Below, piece after piece: positions 61,187 through 64,000 of a stretch of DNA of 64,000 nucleotides. Both the position numbers and the translations under genes were made by a program. Each line of letters opens with the position of its first letter. The stretch's first letter is position 1. The stretch spans positions 85,239 through 149,238 of the forward strand of contig JAKLJE010000004.1 in assembly GCA_023151315.1 (NCBI GenBank). The letters run 5' to 3'. The notes beneath the pieces are model-generated. The model was not told the DNA's origin, ran no database searches, and worked only from the letters and a program-made list of their open reading frames with translations. Source of the stretch: Bacteroidia bacterium (GTDB lineage Bacteria > Bacteroidota > Bacteroidia > Palsa-965).

Positions 61187-62686
61187 CTATAGAAAACGGG
61201 CCAAAATCGGCCACTTCCGGATGAGTTTTTCCCGGTCGGCAACCTGCAAAAGTGCTATGATCAGAAAGGGCAGAGCCGTAATTCTGTAACGAACAATAGC
61301 ACCCAGCACGGGAGTGGTTAATCCGATCACCGCAATGTTGATCGCAGCCAGAGTTACGCAGAACCAGAAAACACGGGGATCCGTGATATTTCTCCGGAAG
61401 AAAAATGCGGCAATCAGTAGAATAACAATAAAAAGGTTCTCCAGTAAAGATGGAAATATCAAAGCGCTTCGTGCTTCCCAAGGATAAGGTCGCAGCACTA
61501 CGTTCATTGCGGATTTCGGTATTGCCAATAATATGCTTGTAAAATCAGGTTTCAGAAATCGGTTATCGATAATGCTTCCTGCTTTGGGTATATCCGTAAG
61601 TACTTTATAGTTGACTCTTGATGTATTGCCTTCGCTCTTGAGCGTATCGGCGAAATTATCTTCTATTCTCCAATAACTGAATGGTGTGTTTTTCTCCAAT
61701 GTACAGGAGTCGCCATTCGTGCAAACAAGAAACGATCGGCGTTCCGCTTCCAGGTAAACCACCACGGTGTCATTGTACATGTAAGTGCCTCCATGTGCAA
61801 GCCTGACGAAATCATTGTGTTTCATGGCGAGAATGCGTGCAGGAGAAAGCTGTGGCCGGAAATGTTCAATCAGTTTACCTGTTCCGAAAAGCGCGATAAT
61901 AACGATGACAAACTTAATTATGCCGAAGCCCGGTCTTATTCTCAGCCATATTGCCATGATAATGGCAGGAGCCAGAAATGCCAGCATGTAAAGTTTCGTT
62001 ATTGCAAGTAATGCAGCAGCTAACAGAATATATATAATGCGAACTTTCTTTTTGTCCTGCAGATACTTCCAGAATTGCTCAATGAATATACCTAATGCGA
62101 AAAGCATCAAGCCCTCTTTGAGTACACCTGAACTCCAGAACACTAAAGAGGGAAGAAGAAAGAGCGTGAAAAGCAGCAGCCGTTTCCAATGAGGAACAAT
62201 TTTGTATGCCCAACGATAGAGCGCGCCAAGACCCATAAAAGACAACAGGCACATGATTAATGTATGCGTATGGTAATTGCCCAGAGAGAAAATCCGAACC
62301 ATAGCATTGAATCTGATAATCGTGTGCGAATCATTAAACAGATTACTCTCAAATGGTTGATGCCAATGATTCATGCGCATGAGATATGTTTCTTCAATTC
62401 GATTGTCGATTCCGATACCGGTCAACATGGAAAAGAAATCGCCCGGATTTTCATGCACAGCTTCGTGCATTATCGCGCTGTCGTCATAGAATTTCCAGAT
62501 ATCTGCGTAGGTCCGATCCGGATAATACACTGTATAAACATACCACAGGGCAAAACCGGCTGCTACTTTTAGCAGGAACAGTAACGTAGTTGTATTACGA
62601 TTGAAACCGGGAAGTCTAAAAGCGGGGCGCGTCCGGATCAGGACGACACTGAATGCAGCAATTATTATGAAAACAACCCACGCCAT
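61187..62686 (-). CDS. Polytopic membrane protein of unknown function
   Basis: A 499-residue protein with roughly ten hydrophobic segments, among them FIIIAAFSVVLI, LLFLLKVAAGFALWYVY, LIMCLLSFMGLGALY, LLLFTLFLLPSLVFWSSG, IIYILLAAALLAIT and IAVIGLTTPVLGAIVRY. After the first helices comes a loop with YYPDRTYADIWKFYDDS, which resembles the acidic loop of GT-C fold glycosyltransferases, and an extracytoplasmic insert at about 290-380. I cannot assign a family. The ATG at 62686 lies 5 nt after a TACATTTG box. It is divergent from the TPR gene across 66 bp. Confidence 0.65.
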   Translation of the reverse strand: MAWVVFIIIAAFSVVLIRTRPAFRLPGFNRNTTTLLFLLKVAAGFALWYVYTVYYPDRTYADIWKFYDDSAIMHEAVHENPGDFFSMLTGIGIDNRIEETYLMRMNHWHQPFESNLFNDSHTIIRFNAMVRIFSLGNYHTHTLIMCLLSFMGLGALYRWAYKIVPHWKRLLLFTLFLLPSLVFWSSGVLKEGLMLFALGIFIEQFWKYLQDKKKVRIIYILLAAALLAITKLYMLAFLAPAIIMAIWLRIRPGFGIIKFVIVIIALFGTGKLIEHFRPQLSPARILAMKHNDFVRLAHGGTYMYNDTVVVYLEAERRSFLVCTNGDSCTLEKNTPFSYWRIEDNFADTLKSEGNTSRVNYKVLTDIPKAGSIIDNRFLKPDFTSILLAIPKSAMNVVLRPYPWEARSALIFPSLLENLFIVILLIAAFFFRRNITDPRVFWFCVTLAAINIAVIGLTTPVLGAIVRYRITALPFLIIALLQVADREKLIRKWPILARFL

Positions 62687-62691
62687 TAAAG

Positions 62692-62699
62692 CAAATGTA
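62692..62699 (-). promoter_or_regulatory. -7 box of the polytopic membrane protein gene
   Basis: Minus-strand TACATTTG, a perfect TAnnTTTG match, 5 nt before the ATG at 62686. Confidence 0.45.
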
Positions 62700-62740
62700 T
62701 GCGAATGTTAAACAAGTTATGCGATTATACATCGAATCGC

Positions 62741-62748
62741 TAGTTTCG
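62741..62748 (+). promoter_or_regulatory. -7-like box of the TPR gene
   Basis: TAGTTTCG (7 of 8 to TAnnTTTG) ends 4 nt before the ATG at 62753. Confidence 0.35.
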
Positions 62749-62752
62749 TAAG

Positions 62753-64000
62753 ATGGATTTAACCCGAATCTTGTCAGTCCTGCTGGCGGGATTATCCTAT
62801 GTTCTCTACGCACAGGATAATTGTCGTTGTCCCCAGCAGAGTGTCGCTATTGAAAAGTATCAATCTTTTACCGCAGCTTCCAACAGCAGTGCTTCGGACA
62901 GTATTGCCCGTGTCTTCGAAAAGCGAGCAGAACCGGCATGTTTCTATTTAGGAGCTTATTTCAAAGCTGATATGTTTACCCGTTCAGGTCAACATGATTC
63001 TTCATTAGCGGTAATGAATCGTTCCGGTGTTCTGCGAAGTTCAAAGCCGTGCTTTGATTCAATAAAGGCAATGTGCAGCTTTTTAGCAGCCAAAAATTAT
63101 CATTTGTTGAATCAGAAGGATTCGGCGGTAAAGTACCAGTTGTTGTGCAGCGAGATTTGCGAGAAGAACCGTTATCTGGAAATGCTCGCAAAATCATATG
63201 CCAATCTGGGAATAATGCTCGGCGATATTGAGCAGCCGGATAAAGCTGTTTTGTATCAACTAAAGGCTGTGCGCGTTCTCGAAGAGCTGAAAGATACTTC
63301 CGGTTTGGCGCGATTGAATGTTCTGGTTGCAGGCAGTTATGGTACAATGCATGATTTGCACGGGCAGAAAATTTATCTCGATAGTGTCCTGTACTATCTC
63401 GCTATTGGAATGCCATTGGCCAAGCAATCCGGAAATCGAAAGGCTTTGATACATGGATATGATCTTTATGCAGGTTACTATAATACAAGCGGTGACCAGG
63501 AGAGGGCATTGTTGTATTGCGATAGTGCAATGATGAATATCAAGAGAAATTCGGACGTGATTACTCTGATCCGTATTTATATTAAACGTAGTTCCGCACT
63601 TAAGGAGCTGAACAAGCCTCTGGAGTCTGTGTTGTATGCTGACTCAGCTTTGGCACTTGCGGAGGAGCTCGGACAAGTGGATTTGATCATTGCGGCTCTT
63701 GAATTTCAGATTGACGCCAATGTGAAATTGCGAAGATTTGAGCAGGCGTTTAATGCGCAAACAGAATTGAATCATCTGAACGACAGCCTCGTTTCACTGG
63801 AAAAGATGAATGTGATGAATGAGTTGGAGCAGAAGTATAACAAGGCGCGCAATGAAGAAGCGATATTACGATTGACACATGAAGCGGAATTGAAATCGTT
63901 ACGGATCAATGTTCTCATTCTCGGTATCATTGTTCTGATTGTTTTACTTGGCGCATTGATTGTGTTCTTCCGTCAGCGTGCACTGAAAAACAAGCAAGTT
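62753..64000 (+). CDS. TPR sensor-type membrane protein, N-terminal part (runs off window)
   Basis: The frame is open from the ATG at 62753 to the window end (416 codons). A signal peptide (MDLTRILSVLLAGLSYVLYAQ) leads into a periplasmic solenoid of TPR-like helical repeats (about residues 35-345, for example AKSYANLGIMLGDIEQPDKA, and ALLYCDSAM-type helices). A coiled coil (about 350-380) precedes a membrane helix (LILGIIVLIVLLGALIVFF, about 388-406) and a basic cytosolic start (RQRALKNKQV). This is the architecture of Bacteroidota TPR-containing histidine kinases or LuxR/LytTR-type regulators; the output domain lies outside the window. Confidence 0.8.
   Translation, partial: MDLTRILSVLLAGLSYVLYAQDNCRCPQQSVAIEKYQSFTAASNSSASDSIARVFEKRAEPACFYLGAYFKADMFTRSGQHDSSLAVMNRSGVLRSSKPCFDSIKAMCSFLAAKNYHLLNQKDSAVKYQLLCSEICEKNRYLEMLAKSYANLGIMLGDIEQPDKAVLYQLKAVRVLEELKDTSGLARLNVLVAGSYGTMHDLHGQKIYLDSVLYYLAIGMPLAKQSGNRKALIHGYDLYAGYYNTSGDQERALLYCDSAMMNIKRNSDVITLIRIYIKRSSALKELNKPLESVLYADSALALAEELGQVDLIIAALEFQIDANVKLRRFEQAFNAQTELNHLNDSLVSLEKMNVMNELEQKYNKARNEEAILRLTHEAELKSLRINVLILGIIVLIVLLGALIVFFRQRALKNKQV

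Noticed and set aside
1..64000. CRISPR arrays, insertion sequences, integrases or phage genes
   Set aside because: I saw no regular repeat-spacer array, no transposase or integrase motif and no att-like repeat at the tRNA-Glu gene.

Overview
The window is ordinary chromosome from a Gram-negative member of the Bacteroidota. Evidence: many promoters fit the TTG/TAnnTTTG pattern of the phylum's primary sigma factor; three secreted proteins end in C-terminal domains of the type IX secretion system (T9SS); there is a SusC/TonB-type receptor with a carboxypeptidase-regulatory-like N-terminus, a SWIB-domain protein and a PafA-type phosphatase; lipid A genes (lpxK, lpxH) show an outer membrane. A YtxJ-like protein suggests bacillithiol chemistry. 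I saw no rRNA, CRISPR array, insertion sequence or phage gene. The order or genus cannot be fixed from this sequence.

Layout. 1-5.5 kb: a truncated DPP IV-like peptidase, DUF493, an Hsp15-like S4 protein, a bestrophin channel, L-2-hydroxyglutarate oxidase (lhgO) and hemE. 5.5-15 kb: TonB-dependent receptor, LOG-family hydrolase, a large helical unknown, a T9SS-exported alpha/beta hydrolase, ung, a 43-residue lipoprotein, a convergent ytxJ/osmC thiol pair, a barrel-like protein and lipA. 15-27.6 kb: a giant T9SS beta-propeller with two tandem promoters, a YdjC-type deacetylase, rmuC, a SWIB protein, tRNA-Glu, proS, a Tyr/Gly-rich lipoprotein and an OmpP1/FadL-like porin. 27.7-32 kb: a five-gene dlt-like operon. 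32-38.9 kb: zinc-ribbon coiled coil plus Nif3, lpxK plus punA, a T9SS choice-of-anchor B protein and a DUF1573-like secreted protein. 38.9-53.5 kb: radical SAM protein, gatB, a TlpA-like thioredoxin, an M1 peptidase split by a frameshift, lpxH, gap, PAP2 phosphatase, crcB and a PafA-like phosphatase. 53.6-64 kb: a tandem AAA+ ATPase, a four-gene minus operon (APC permease, SDR, amidohydrolase, outer-membrane protein), a polytopic membrane protein and a truncated TPR/transmembrane protein.

The most interesting region is the operon at 27707-31956 on the minus strand. Read in transcription order it encodes a carrier protein (DltC-like), a DltD-like SGNH protein, a 49-residue single-pass microprotein, a DltB-like MBOAT acyltransferase and a DltA-like adenylating enzyme. 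The microprotein (30382-30531) is too short for usual ORF cut-offs. It ends exactly in F-V-Y-Q-Q-F, fitting the F-x-Y-x-x-F C-terminus of Firmicutes DltX. This looks like a complete C-D-X-B-A D-alanylation (or related aminoacylation) machine in a lipid A-bearing bacterium without lipoteichoic acid, so its target polymer is unknown.

A second window-wide pattern is that many start codons lie only 4-5 nt behind a TAnnTTTG -7 box (bestrophin, DUF493, hemE, nif3, the PAP2 phosphatase and others), which predicts leaderless or nearly leaderless mRNAs.
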